A stretch of 64,000 nucleotides of DNA from Ascarosepion bandense (GCA_037127315.1 JBBBDQ010001122.1:8246001-8310000); one strand, 5' to 3'. Shown: positions 44,090 to 54,668, numbered from the stretch's first letter. Numbers and translations: made by a program. The notes: generated by a model from the letters alone, not told the origin.

Positions 44090-44560
44090 TCCAAGGCGAA
44101 TTGGCATGGCGAAGGACGCATTCCAGAAGATTAGAGTATTAAGAGATAGGAAACTTTCACTAGAAACAAAGAAGAGAGTACTGGATTGCTATGTGATGCC
44201 AGTTCTTCAATACGGCAGTGAATGCAGGACAATATCATTAAAAATGAGGGAAAGACTTGAAGCAGCTGAAATGTGGTTCTACAGAAGGATGCTGCGGATA
44301 TCATGGACTGAGCATGTGAGCAATGATGAGGTGTTGGAAAGGATGGAAACGAAAAGGAAATTAATATTGATCATCAGGAAGAGACAACTAAAATTCCTGA
44401 GACATGCAATAAGGAAGGAGGGCTTGCGGAACCTGATACTAACAGGCCAGATAGAAGGAAAAAAGACACGGGAAAGCAGCGGATAACATATTTGAGGGGC
44501 CTGAGCAGGTGGATGACAGAACAGGGATTGCGTGTTGTAACAGGAGATAGTGTGTCATAG
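44090..44560 (+). pseudogene. LINE-E C-terminal fragment
   Basis: RRIGMAKDAFQKIRVLRDRK, LQYGSECRTISLKMRERLEA, MLRISWTEHVSNDEVLERME, LRNLILTGQIEGKKTRES, then after a frameshift LRGLSRWMTEQGLRVV. It is joined head-to-head with the LINE-J copy on the left. Confidence 0.9.
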
Positions 44561-45165
44561 AAATAAATAAACTATATTAGTCATCGCTAGCTTAGATTTT
44601 ATGGGGTTATTTTGATTAGTTATGAGGTTTGTGGTTTTTCATTTTCTGTAATATATAAATATTACATGTTTTTCAGGAATTAAGAGAGAAATATGGTGTT
44701 TAACAATTCTTCGTTTAGCGAATTCCTCCTGCTTATAATTATTTGGCATTTGGTTGTAGTAAAATATGTTGATGTTTTGTTGTGTAGCATTTTTATTACT
44801 GGTGTTGTGTATTTTGATAAAAAATAATTTTATTTGTTTTTCAATAATATAGTTCGGAAATTATTGTTGACTAATGTTTGTTTTGTTGTATTTTAGCTCG
44901 CTCAGAAATGTTATTTGGGAATATATATAAACAGCGGAAGGACCTGAAACCAAACTCTCCCGTCATTCTGAAGATGAGATTCTGATCTGGAAATATTAAT
45001 GAATAATAAAAAGATAATAACAAACACGTTCTTTATCTTCCTTTATTATAACAAAAGCATTGTGATAGCCTTTAAATACCTACCCATACACCTTATATAA
45101 ACAACACTTCAAGCAAATTACAAAACTCTTTTAAATATACACATAGAAATACATACATACATACA
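44561..45165. other. Unassigned, A/T-rich
   Basis: No recognised feature. CATTCTGAAGATGAGATTCT at about 44972 has the style of Penelope-like termini but nothing supports it. Confidence 0.35.
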
Positions 45166-45171
45166 TATATG

Positions 45172-45394
45172 TATAAGAAAAAAATAAGGCAGACACCTTA
45201 TTTCATGGTAAACCGGAGGTGTAGGCCTATTTCAGGGGAACCATAATCAGCTTCCGTCTTTATTGTACAGTAGATTTTACACATGTAAAATCCTTTGCAA
45301 AATAAAGACGGAAGCTGATGATGGTTCGCCTGAAATAGGCCTACATTTCTGATTTACCATGAAATAACGTGTCTGACTTGATTTTTTTCTTATA
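45172..45394. mobile_element. Foldback, ~105-bp arms with almost no loop
   Basis: The left arm (from GTATAAGAAAAAAATAAGGC through AGCTTCCGTCTTTATT) pairs with the right arm (AATAAAGACGGAAGCTGATG to ATTTTTTTCTTATA). The centre is GATTTTAC-ACAT-GTAAAATC. Arms match with scattered differences. No coding sequence. It could be a MITE or two inverted repeat copies. Confidence 0.78.
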
Positions 45395-45505
45395 TTTGCT
45401 CTATATGTATTTATATACATATATATTTAGAGGTCTCTTAGAGAGTTATCCAACCACTTTATGTACAGAATACTTCTTTGGATTCTTCTATATCTACACC
45501 GCATG

Positions 45506-45511
<6 letters not shown>

Positions 45512-45561
<50 letters not shown>
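45512..45561. repeat. (TA)n microsatellite
   Basis: About 50 bp of TA. Confidence 0.95.
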
Positions 45562-45567
<6 letters not shown>

Positions 45568-46225
45568 ATTATGTTTTAGAACATGTACATAATATCTTCT
45601 ATATATGTCCTCTTCCCTACAATCATATTTGTTTCAGTGTTTGGATTTAAACACTTCTTTGGGGGAAATAAAGGTTTGGAATCATTCTCTGTTTATATTT
45701 GGTTCCTTGTTGTCGTGGGGGTTGGTTGGGGTTATTGGTAATTAAGTGAATGTCTCGTTTTGATCGTTAGACTTTTGAGGAATTTGGTGTGTAAGTATGA
45801 AATTGTTGATTAATGGTATTATCTGTTGGAATGTATGTTTTATCTTTTTATCTGTTGGGTATATCTTTTGGTTAGGATTTCTAAGAGGGCACTGTTGAGT
45901 GGTCATTTTTATGGTTGGCTATCGTTTAATTGGTTGATGTCTGCTGTTAGTGGACCTAATTCATGTATTTTCTTTATATATATATATATATCATGACGCA
46001 ACCGTGGAATCAGCGGGTAGCAACAGGCCGTCGGCAGTTGTGTGCAGAATAACAAATGGAATTTCTTGCCGCTTAGCAAGCGTGAAACATCGATTGTTCT
46101 GTGCCTTCTTAGACATATGACAGCTTTCTTGGCTTCTGTCATTCCTTCTGTCTTGTGACTGAGTCGATTTTTGCATAATGGATATTTATAACATTTTTAA
46201 CTTCAGGACATAGATAGGCGTTATG
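45562..46225. other. Unassigned sequence
   Basis: No recognised feature. Confidence 0.4.
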
Positions 46226-46227
46226 CA

Positions 46228-46230
46228 CAA

Positions 46231-46268
<38 letters not shown>
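46228..46268. repeat. (GA)n microsatellite
   Basis: GA run, followed by A/G-rich sequence to about 46400. Confidence 0.95.
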
Positions 46269-46270
<2 letters not shown>

Positions 46271-46394
46271 TGTGTTGTAACAAAGAAAAAGAAAAAGAGA
46301 GTTATAAATAGAGCGAGAGAGAAAGCAGAAGAGGTATAGTGAGAGATGAGAAGAAAGAGATACAGACAAACTAAGAGGGAATAGAAAAAGAGAC

Positions 46395-46472
46395 GAAGTC
46401 AAAAAAAAGAACAAAATACACGGGTTGATGTAGAAAGGACGAGGCAAGGACGGGCGTCAAGTGGATAAGAGA
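46395..46472 (-). pseudogene. Short LINE-J UTR piece
   Basis: GGTTGATGTAGAAAGGACG and GTCAAGTGGATAAGAGAT resemble the 121-bp units at 16699-17061. It ends exactly at a palindrome. Confidence 0.5.
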
Positions 46473-46487
46473 TTTTAATTTATTTTC

Positions 46488-46523
<36 letters not shown>

Positions 46524-46538
46524 GAAAATAAATTAAAA
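46473..46538. repeat. Perfect 66-bp palindrome with (TA)n centre
   Basis: TTTTAATTTATTTTCATT, a TA core, and AATGAAAATAAATTAAAA, without mismatches. It could form a cruciform. Confidence 0.92.
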
Positions 46539-46701
46539 GAATTTACAAATCCATTGGTGATATTTTATTTAGAGAATCCTTCATAAAACATTTTTTATAA
46601 AAATCACATTTCCTTAAAAAAATATTACTTTCGTCAGACCAAAATTTTTACAAAAATGAATTGGCCAGATTTATCCAGATGAAGGAAGTGGCGGGGTGGG
46701 G

Positions 46702-46704
<3 letters not shown>

Positions 46705-46760
<56 letters not shown>

Positions 46761-46762
46761 AA
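46705..46762. repeat. (GAAA)n microsatellite
   Basis: About 14 GAAA units. Confidence 0.95.
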
Positions 46763-47200
46763 CCTGTTTATTGATAAGATAAGGAGTAAAAAATACAATG
46801 TTAATTTCTAAACGCTGATATCAAATTTCAAATGTTGTGTTTCCATTAATTCATGCATCAATTCTCGTATTTAAGGATTTGATTAATTATTGGCTTATGG
46901 TAATTGGAATTGACGTTAATGTAACTAGGAGATTGATTTCCTTGAATGTATTGTTAGAGAGATTATCGTCCATCAAAAAAAAACAAAACAATTTAATGAA
47001 AACAAGTTAATATATAATGAGGCTCTCAAGAAAAGTAATTTCAATAAATAATTAGTCTACCGAAAACTTTGAAAGACAAAACAATTAATGTAACCAAAAA
47101 CAAAAATAAAAATAATATGGTTTACTCCACAATTCTGCAAATTGTTCAATATAAATATCAGCCGATACTTTATTAAGGTAATAGATAAACCCTTTAATCA
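46763..47200. other. Unassigned, A/T-rich
   Basis: No recognised feature. Confidence 0.4.
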
Positions 47201-47204
47201 AAAT

Positions 47205-47398
47205 AACCTTGGATTAGATAGACTAAACTATCACCTATTTCACACACCACCCACGTCTATTGAACAGGTGAAGAGGCTCATCCCTTGTTCCCTGTTTAGG
47301 ATGTGGTTTCCGGTTTTCTCTTTTCAAATCTCTTCACTCTTACGTAGCCCCCTGCACATCAGTGGCGTTACCGCCTTGCTCAGGGTGATATGATTAAA
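47205..47398 (+). mobile_element. SINE-B copy
   Basis: TTAGATAGACTAAACTATCA through CCCCTGCACATCAGTGGCG and an A-run, as in the complete copy at 22049. Confidence 0.88.
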
Positions 47399-47399
47399 A

Positions 47400-47900
47400 A
47401 ACAAAACAAAAGAAAAACTCTGAAAATCAGTAACTTACGCACTAAAAATATTGAAAGCATTATTAACTCATACAACAAAATTATGATAAAGCAGAAGACT
47501 ATAAACCTACTTGTAACTATAATAACAGAACCAACTTCCCCGCTGAAGGGAAGTACGATTCCAATAAAGCAATTTATGAAGCTACCATTTGTCCAAAAGA
47601 AGTCCCAAACAAGAAAAAGACATATACAGGGATATCTGTAAGAAGTTGGAAAAAAGATTTTGAAATCATTGGCAATCCAACTCATCCTTGAAATATCAGA
47701 CTGCCATATCTAAACATTATTGGCAACTAAAGCATAAATGACTCACCCCACAAATTAAATGGAGTATCATTGGACATGCACAAACTCTCAACAACTTCAA
47801 GTACAGATACAAACAATGCTTGGAGAGAAATTATAATAATAAAATCAAAACATCCAAATTAACTGCTAAACTAGCGAAATGAACTCATACTCAAATGCAG
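47400..47900 (+). pseudogene. GIY-YIG endonuclease-like remnant of a retroelement
   Basis: AIYEATICPKEVPNKKKTYT followed by GISVRSWKKDF resembles the GIY (here VYEA-type) and YIG (here YTG) strands of GIY-YIG domains found at the C-terminus of Penelope-like polymerases. Downstream, in other frames, are KWSIIGHAQTLNNFKYR and KQCLE-type text. It has many frameshifts. The family assignment is from memory of the motif order. Confidence 0.5.
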
Positions 47901-47974
47901 ACATGAAAATAGATTTAAAATTCCATAATTTTTTGTATATAAATATGCATGTATATGTCGATACATATATATAA

Positions 47975-48016
47975 AGAGAGAGAGAGAGAGAGTGAGAGAG
48001 AGAGAGAGAGAGAGAG
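47975..48016. repeat. (GA)n microsatellite
   Basis: GA run with one interruption. Confidence 0.95.
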
Positions 48017-48179
48017 AAATGTGCCAGCAAAAATTTATATGCAAATAGGTAAAAAACTAAAAGCCCCTTAAAATAACTCCCGTTAAATATTTAAAGCATT
48101 ATAATAATTTATCTATTAAATGTTTGTTATTACTTATTTTTTTAATAATTATCAATAAATATTTAACTTATTAATAGTA

Positions 48180-49760
48180 GTCATTATTATTATGTCATTT
48201 CTCATCATATTTCGATTTCTGCTATGGTTGCACTACCAACCAAGTCTGCGGGAAGGCCTAAGGCAGGTCGTGGCGTGTTGTTATGGCTCCATTTCATGTT
48301 TTTTCTATCTCCTCTATCATCCCTAACGTTACATAGACAAAGTTCCTCTTCGTGTGTGGGCTGTACTTAACAAGAATTTTTTTTTGTATATCTCTTAAGC
48401 AAGGGTTTCCAATGATTCTTTCAATGTGTTGTTTTGTTCCATTTTTTTATCATTCCAAGTGCACCTACTATCACTGGCACGATTCTTCTTTTCAATTTCC
48501 CCATTTTTCTATTTCAATTTTCAGGTCTTTATATTTTGACAGTTTTTCAAATTCCTTGGTTGATATGTTACAATCAGCTGGACAAGCTATATCAATTAAT
48601 AGACAATTTTTTTCTTTCTGGTTGCTAACAATAATGTCCTGCCTATTTGCTTCATTTTTTCTGTCTGTGTAGATGGTGGAATCCCACAGAATTTCTGTAA
48701 CCGGTGCTGGGTGATATTCATACCAGTGCTTGTTTACATATTTTCCATAGTGTTTGCACATTGTCCAATGTAAATATTGCCCCACTCTATCATGGCGATT
48801 TTTATATTCATTTGGGGCAAGTACAGAACAGCCTGAGATTAGGTGGTCTATTGTTTCTTGGTGTTTATCAGAAAACCTGCATGTTGGATCTACATTATTA
48901 TGTATAATATTTGCCTGAAAGTTCTTAGTGAAAAGACTTTGGTCTTGCGCTGCAAGAATAAAGCCTTCAGTCTCAGACTTTAATCTAGATGCATGTAACC
49001 ATCGATGAGTATTAACTTTATCAACATTGGATTTATTATCACGTCCTGGATATTGGCCGTGCAGAGGTTTGTCTTGCCAGCGTTGTTTCATCTGTTCAAG
49101 AGCTTTATCTTTGGCTTTCATTTTCATATTTTTTGCCGCAATAGTTGGTTCTTGGCTTCTGTTTTGCTTTTCTACAGAATCTACTAACTGTAAATCTTGT
49201 TTGTATTTTCTGCCTTTTTTTATTATTGAATATTTTTTATTTATTTCTTCATGTTGCCTTACTAATTGTATCATCCAATCCTTTGTTGTTTCTATGTATG
49301 TTAGTAAGCCAATAGTTGTTGTCTTGTATGACAATTCTAACTGAATAAGACCTCTTCCACATACTTTAAGGGTATGTATAGACGGTCTACATCAGCCTTT
49401 GGATGATGCATCTCATGCTTAGAAAGAAGCTTTCTTGTTTTAGAATCCATACGCCTGATGTCGTTTAGATTCCAGTTTACGATGTTGAAACTATATTGGA
49501 CAACTGGGATTGCAAGGCTATTAATGGCCATAATTCTGTTCTGAGAATTCAATTCAGTTTTTAATATAATTCGTAGCCTTCTATAGAACTCTTTACGCAC
49601 TATTTCTTTCATTTTTTTTATGGTGAATTTTTTCACCCTCATTTACACCTAGGTATTTATAAGCTTCTTCTGGCTTTAATTCTTTTATTGTTATAGCAGG
49701 GAATAAGCTAATTGAGGATGTTTCTTGTAGTGATCCACGTAAAACAAGCTTTAGCCCATT
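48180..49760 (-). pseudogene. LINE-R (R2-like) C-terminal half
   Basis: The minus strand has EEAYKYLGVNEGE, ALPVVQYSFNIVNW-like text (AIPVVQYSFNIVNWNL), SKHEMHHPKADVDRLYIP, a frameshift near 49335, then QHEEINKKYSIIKKG. A zinc-knuckle region DPTCRFSDKHQETIDHLISG plus C and a restriction-like endonuclease core NRQDIIVSNQKEKNCLLIDI plus ACPAD follow. Two substitutions hit key sites: the second Cys is Ser, and the usual RPD is RQD. A 3'UTR of about 300 bp and a (TAA)n-like tail follow. Confidence 0.88.
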
Positions 49761-49774
49761 TATTCAAATTGAAT

Positions 49775-49777
49775 TGA

Positions 49778-49828
<51 letters not shown>

Positions 49829-50320
49829 GTCATTTTTCATCATATTTCGATTTCTGCTTTGGTCTCACTACCAACCAAGTCTGCGGGGAGACCTAAGGCA
49901 GGTCGTGGCGTGTTGTTATGACTCCATTTCATGTTTTTCTATCTTCCCTATCATCCCTAGCATTACATAGATAAAGTTTTCCTTAGTGTGTGGGCTGTAC
50001 TTAATAAGACAATTTTTTGTATATCTCTTAAGCTGGAGTTTCCAGGGATTCTTTCAATGTGTTGTTTTGTTGCATTTTTATCATTCCAAGTGCACCCACT
50101 ATAACTGGCACGACCCTTGTCTTCAATTTCCACATTTTTTCTATTTCAATTTCCAGGTCTTTATATTTTGACTGTTTTTCGAATTCTTTGGTTGCTATGT
50201 TATAATTCGCTGGACAAGCCATATCAATTAAAAGGCCTATTTGCGTCATTTTTTTTTGTCTGTGTAGATTGTGTAATCCCATAGAATGGTGACATTTTCT
50301 ATTTCTGTAACCGACATATA
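49775..50320 (-). pseudogene. LINE-R 3' end, second copy
   Basis: Encodes GLLIDMACPANYNIATKEFE and KYKDLEIEIEKMWKLKTRVV, then the same UTR as the first copy, ending in a clean (TAA)n tail (plus strand ATT run at 49778-49828). It is truncated at the equivalent of plus TTTCTGTAACCG, where SINE-A sequence begins. Confidence 0.88.
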
Positions 50321-50587
50321 GCTAGAGGAAGGAGAGATGTATTATATCATTAAGTAATAATTAGTGGGTGATCAGTTTATTACTTCATAGCAATAGCAAA
50401 CCGATCACCCAATTTATACCCATAAGAAGCCTTAATCATGATTCCAACTATTATATTCAGTCAGTCAGTTAAGTGCCATACGTAATACACGCTTGGGCGA
50501 TCATGTCTCGAAAGAGACATAATTGACTGAACAAAAGATTATTCCGGAGTAGGTTGCCATTGTTTTCTGCGGCAGGTTCCTGCCAAG
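50321..50587 (-). mobile_element. SINE-A linker and body, headless
   Basis: ATAGCTAGAGGAAGGAGAGA, the linker with GATCAGTTTATTACTTCATA, and the body from TCAGTCAGTTAAGTGCCATA to GCCAAGGCTATAG. It is cut by SINE-D on the right. Confidence 0.82.
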
Positions 50588-50712
50588 GCTATAGTTAGCT
50601 CAGAGATAGAATCACCGATTAATGTTAATCCGGTCGGGTTTCAATCCTAGCTAGAAGAAATCGGATGTCTGAACTTACTGATGAGCTGTGATACAGCGAA
50701 ACAGGATTTTGG
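50588..50712 (+). mobile_element. SINE-D copy 3, 3' end lost
   Basis: The best preserved tRNA-like A box of the family (TTAGCTCAGAGATAGAATC) and B-box-like GGGTTTCAATCC, then AGAAATCGGATGTCTG and a partial hammerhead. The element stops within stem III, and a SINE-A head begins at 50713. It appears older than copies 1 and 2. Confidence 0.78.
50664..50708 (+). ncRNA. Partial hammerhead ribozyme, cleavage site missing
   Basis: Core CUGAUGA (50678-50684), stem II GCUGU-GAU-ACAGC with all Watson-Crick pairs (50685-50697), and GAAACA (50698-50703) are intact. GAUUUUGG then replaces the stem III closure and GUC. It should be inactive, but it gives independent support for stem II. Confidence 0.8.
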
Positions 50713-50988
50713 ATGTGCATTGTGGTGCAGTGGATATGGGCTCGGAACGAGAAATCGGAGAGCTGAGTTTGAATTCCAGTTGAATTAACCTGTCTCTTCC
50801 CTCCAGGTATGGGCTAAAGAACAGGACAGATTGGGTTCTATAGTTTTGGCTGGCAACCAGTCTTCCGCAGAAATCGATGGTGACCTACTGCGGGATAATC
50901 TTCTGCCCTGCCCGTAATGACTCTTTCGAGTCATGATCGTCCAAACGTGTATCACGTATGGCACTGAAATGACTGACTGAATAAACAA
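50713..50988 (+). mobile_element. SINE-A copy with compensatory hairpin change
   Basis: Head GTGCATTGTGGTGCAGTGG, then a body with a deletion after GTTGAATTAACC. The hairpin is ATGACTC-TTTC-GAGTCAT (50917-50934): a T-A pair of the usual stem is replaced by A-T on both sides. Confidence 0.88.
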
Positions 50989-51188
50989 ATGGCGGTAGTA
51001 TTGAATGTTGATTCTTTTTTTTTTTTAAATGCACAGAGCATTTCTTCATAAATAAACTTTGTTCCTAGCAATGTCAGTTTTCTCGAAGAATCTAGTTGAA
51101 TGGTTTTGTTTAGCGATATATCAACACATCTATGGGTTATTTAATGTCGAAATCTAATTATTTTGTCGTAGTTCTAGTTTGGAGGGAT
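50989..51188. other. Rep-C fragment and unassigned sequence
   Basis: TTTTGTTTAGCGATATATCA then CATCTATGGGTTATTTAATG (51104-51148) matches the terminal part of rep-C in minus orientation. Confidence 0.5.
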
Positions 51189-51189
51189 G

Positions 51190-51425
51190 TGCGTTGTGGT
51201 GCAGTGGATATCGACTCGGAACGAGTGATCGGGGTGCCGAGTTCGAATTCTAGTTGCATTCACTTACGCGCAAATACTTTTGGGAAAGGTATTAATCCGT
51301 CTCTTCCCTCCAAGTATGGGTTAAATAATAGGACTGATTGGGTTCTGTAACCTTGGTTGGCAACTAGTCTACCGCAGAAAGCAATGGTAACCTAATGTGA
51401 GATAGTCTTCTGCCAAGTCAGTCCT
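51190..51425 (+). mobile_element. SINE-A copy, 3' truncated
   Basis: GTGCGTTGTGGTGCAGTGG, B box GAGTTCGAATTCT, body to CTTCTGCCAAGTCAGTCC. The hairpin and 3' end are missing. Confidence 0.88.
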
Positions 51426-51714
51426 GAAAGTATTTCTAGAAGAGACATAGTGAAGCCACATTACGACGGTTTTAATTTTATGAATTTTCGATGCTGGAAG
51501 ATAGCGTTTGAAGATATTTCTTCGTTAGTGTGTATAGCTGGTACTGAATTTTCCGATTAACTCTTCTGGGACATTATCCATCCGCACGTTCTAGCACTTG
51601 GCATTCGCAAAATGTCATCCATCTTGGTATTGACCAAGCCTGACGGTGATTGTACGAGAACTGGTATTTTAACGTGTAAGTCGCGCTGGAAAAAAAATGG
51701 TTGAAAAAGAGAGA
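51426..51714. other. Unassigned sequence
   Basis: No recognised feature. Confidence 0.4.
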
Positions 51715-52362
51715 AAAAAAAAGGGAAATTTTTGTTTTAGGTCTCGAAGGCTTTTCCCCCTTCAAATTTATCCAAAATAGAATTATTTCTATGTAAATGT
51801 ATATGCTGAACTCAAATCAATAATTAGTTATCAAAGAAACCTACCTTTATTGATCTTAACGACCAGAAAGAAATCGAACTTCATCTCGCGCTTTTTGTCT
51901 CCCGTAACTCTCACGAAGCCATGTAATTAACTGCAGAATTACTTTTGACGTAGGCACAAATTTCGGTCTATTTACTTCCTTTACTGAAATTTCCGACTAT
52001 TTACTTCCTGTAATGAAAGTAATACGCGTAGAAAAAAAATCCCGTATTACTTTCATTGCAGGAAGTAAATAGGCGGAAATTTTAGTAAAGGAAGTAAATC
52101 GGCCGAAAATAGGCCGAATTTTGTTGTCCTCCGCCGAAAGCCGTTCGGCAGTTAATTAGATGACTTCGTGAGAGTTACGGGAGACAAAATGAGCGAGATG
52201 TAGTTCGATTTTTTTTCTGGTCGTTCAGATCAAAAAAGGTAGGTTTCTTCAATAAGTAATTGTTGGTTTGAGTTCAGCATATACATTTGCACAGAAATAA
52301 TGCTATTTTGGATAAATTTGAAGTGGGGGAAAAGCCTTCGAAACCTAAAACGAAAATTTACC
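51715..52362. mobile_element. Foldback, ~315-bp arms
   Basis: Left arm 51715-52028 and right arm about 52045-52362 are reverse complements at roughly 90 percent by eye, with a short A-rich loop near 52030-52045. Ends are GGGAAATTTTTG and the reverse of CGAAAATTTACC. Shared blocks include GAGAGTTACGGGAGACAAAA and GAGTTCAGCATATACATTTG. The right arm has an extra TAGGCCGAATTTTGTTGTCC-type segment. No frame. Confidence 0.88.
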
Positions 52363-52945
52363 AAAAGCAATTACAATGGACTACATAAAAACAAAATGGA
52401 TTATAAAACATAAAAACAAAAATGGAAATTACCGGAGTTAAATTTTGAAATAAAAAAGTAAAAGATAATTAGATTATTTGAGTCCTGACTTCAAAATGTA
52501 AACGATTAATTTCAGCGAACCGTTTCCTGAAATCATTGCTGTTTTAATAAGCGCAATTACCTTCGCCCATGTGAAACTTTTTTTATTTCGTTTTTCCTAC
52601 CTTGTAATCATCTCAAGTTATAAGAACACTGAAATCAATCATTTTCAACATATATTTCTATTTAGTTTATTTTTATCATGGTGTAATATTTGGACTAATT
52701 ATTTCACATTGAATACGCTTCAAAAGTAGGTCAACTTAATTTTTCGCTTTCTTAAAAATATCAACATTGAACGAGGTGTAAAAACTGGGGTTTAATATCT
52801 TAAGTACAGATATAAAACATTATTGATATATTTTAGCAATCTTTGAGCAGTTTTAAAATAATCCGAAAAAATGTACAAAAATAACTCATATCAGCGGATT
52901 ATTACTTACTGACTGTTAAAATACGTTACTAGCGGTTATAATATT
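52363..52945. other. Unassigned, A/T-rich
   Basis: No recognised feature. Confidence 0.4.
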
Positions 52946-52946
52946 A

Positions 52947-53288
52947 CTAGCAGTATAGCCGATGTTGCTCGGGTGTAATGAAAGCTTTAAAACTAATCCA
53001 TGGTCCTGGAGCTCAGACTCTTTGGACGTTGGCACGAAAGACTAAAAATCAATAGTTGTTTCCAGTTAAAGAGAAACCGTAGACTGAAAGAAAAATGAAT
53101 GGATGTAAGTCAAATTTTGATTTCCTGGTATCAATATCAAATAAGTTTTTTTCGTCGTAAACTGAATTTTGAAGGCTAAATAAGTCCTCTGAGTAAATTG
53201 TATCAAGACTGAGACTAAGAACTAGAATTATACCTACTTCGAGCCAAACCCGAAGCAAAAACTAAACTAAAATGCCTGAAAAAATACG
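52947..53288 (-). mobile_element. Hel-1 Helitron, 3' part
   Basis: The minus-strand 3' end is GCTATACTGCTAG followed by T, preceded by CCCGAGCAACATCGG (a mutated hairpin). It keeps CCATGGTCCTGGAGCTCAGA and the DIDTRKSKFDLHPFIFLSVY stretch shared with the 31502 copy. The 5' half is absent. Confidence 0.82.
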
Positions 53289-53385
53289 TCGTACAATTGG
53301 TAACAAAGATGAGGACAATAGTCCGAATAATGTAAATACTGTAAATACTTCCTCATCTCAGAAATATAGACAAATACTCTCTTTT
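53289..53385 (+). repeat. Rep-E copy
   Basis: AAAGATGAGGACAATAGTCC, AATGTAAAT and TCAGAAATATAGACA, as at 34130-34400. Confidence 0.6.
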
Positions 53386-53387
53386 TC

Positions 53388-53704
53388 GATCTGGCTGTCA
53401 TATTTTTCTTCTAGTAATAGCGAATGACCGTCATCATCTTTATGTAGAATTACTGCTCCTATACCATAATCACTAGTATCTGAACCTAATATGATTTATA
53501 CTTTCGGATCGTAACGCTCTAAGGATAAGTCTGACGTTAGTATTTCCTTTATTTTTTCAAACTTATTAATCCACTTCTGCTTTACGTCCGTTTAAAACAA
53601 ATTGTTCAGTGGAGCTCCCAAATTCCGCATATTAGGAATGAAGATTTGATAATAACTTGCTAGTCCTACAGAAACAATTTGTACTTCTCCTGAGTTTGAA
53701 CTTA
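53388..53704 (-). pseudogene. Ty3-type RT end and RNase H start
   Basis: The minus strand reads VSVGLASYYQIFIPNMRNLG, KFEKIKEILTSDLSLERYDP and ILGSDTSDYGIGAVILHKDD. These match the LGLxxYYRxFI, AFxxLKxxL and SDASDYGIGAVL blocks of Ty3-type polyproteins. Several in-frame changes. A LINE-E copy interrupts its upstream side. Confidence 0.82.
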
Positions 53705-53709
53705 TATTC

Positions 53710-54668
53710 TTCTTCTTCTTCTATCTACCTTATCCTTTCAGAACGTAGGCGATCATGGCCCTCCACATCTCCCTATCCCTAGTGGCTCTTAACACGCTTT
53801 CTGCTGTAACATCTCGCAATCCCCGTTCTGTCATCCACCTGCTCAAGCCCTTCAAATACGTTATTCGCTGTTTTCCTCTGCCTCTTTTTCCCTCTATCTG
53901 GCCTGTTAGTATCAGGTTCTCCAAGCCTGTTTTCCTCATTACCTCTTCCAGGAATTTCAGTTTTCTCTTCCTTTTTGTTTCCATTCTTTCCAACACCTCA
54001 CATAATCGGTCCATGATATCCGCAGCATCCTTCTGTAGAACCACATTTCAGCAGCTTTAAGTTTTCTCTTCATCTTTGTTGATATTGCCCAGCATTCACT
54101 GCCATATTGAAGAATTGATATCACATAGCAATCTAGTACATTCTTCTTTGTTTCTAGTGAAAGTTTCCTGTGTCTTAATATTTTACTTAGCTTGTTAAAC
54201 TCGTCCTTTGCCATGTCAATTCGCCTTCGGATGTCTGTGTCGCCACTTTCCTTCTTCTGTTAGAACAATTCCCAGGTATTTAACTTTTTGTACCTGCTTG
54301 ATTTTAGTATCCCCCATCCGTATTTGGCATTTTGGGTTCTCTTTTTGCTGATGACCATGCATTCGGTTTTCTTGCAGTTTATTTGTAATCTTTTTTTGTC
54401 ACTCTCTTCATCTAAATTCTTTAGAGGGTCTCGTAGTTTGCTTTCTGTATCTGCAATTAGCACTGTGTCATCTGCGTACCTTATGATGTCCAAATTGTGG
54501 CCTCCGAGGAGGAATCCTGGCATAACATCTAGGGTCTTCAAGATATTGTCGCTGTACAAGTTAAATAGATCCGGTGAAAAGACACATCCTTGTCTTACGC
54601 CTCTTTCTATTTTTGTTTATTTTCTGAATTCTTTACCTGTTCATATGTTTGCTGCCAGTAGTGTTTCT
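53710..54668 (-). pseudogene. LINE-E, longest copy, inserted in Ty3 sequence
   Basis: The minus strand has RGVRQGC-type text (ERGVRQGCVFSPDLFNLYS), IIRYADDTVLIADTESKLRD with intact YADD, KKTECMVISKKRTQN, GSECWAISTKM, MLRISWTDYVRCWKEWK, GLENLILTGQIEGKRGRGKQ and RATRDREMWRAMIAYVLKG, then a (GAA)n tail. A frameshift lies near 54260, and a ~16-codon loss follows MLRISWTD. 5'-truncated. Confidence 0.92.

Noticed and set aside
45315..45335. CTGATGA...GAAA spacing resembling a second kind of hammerhead inside foldback 3
   Set aside because: The closing positions of stem II would be a U-U mismatch, stem III does not present a NUH cleavage site, and the opposite arm has CTGATTA. The core is not satisfied.
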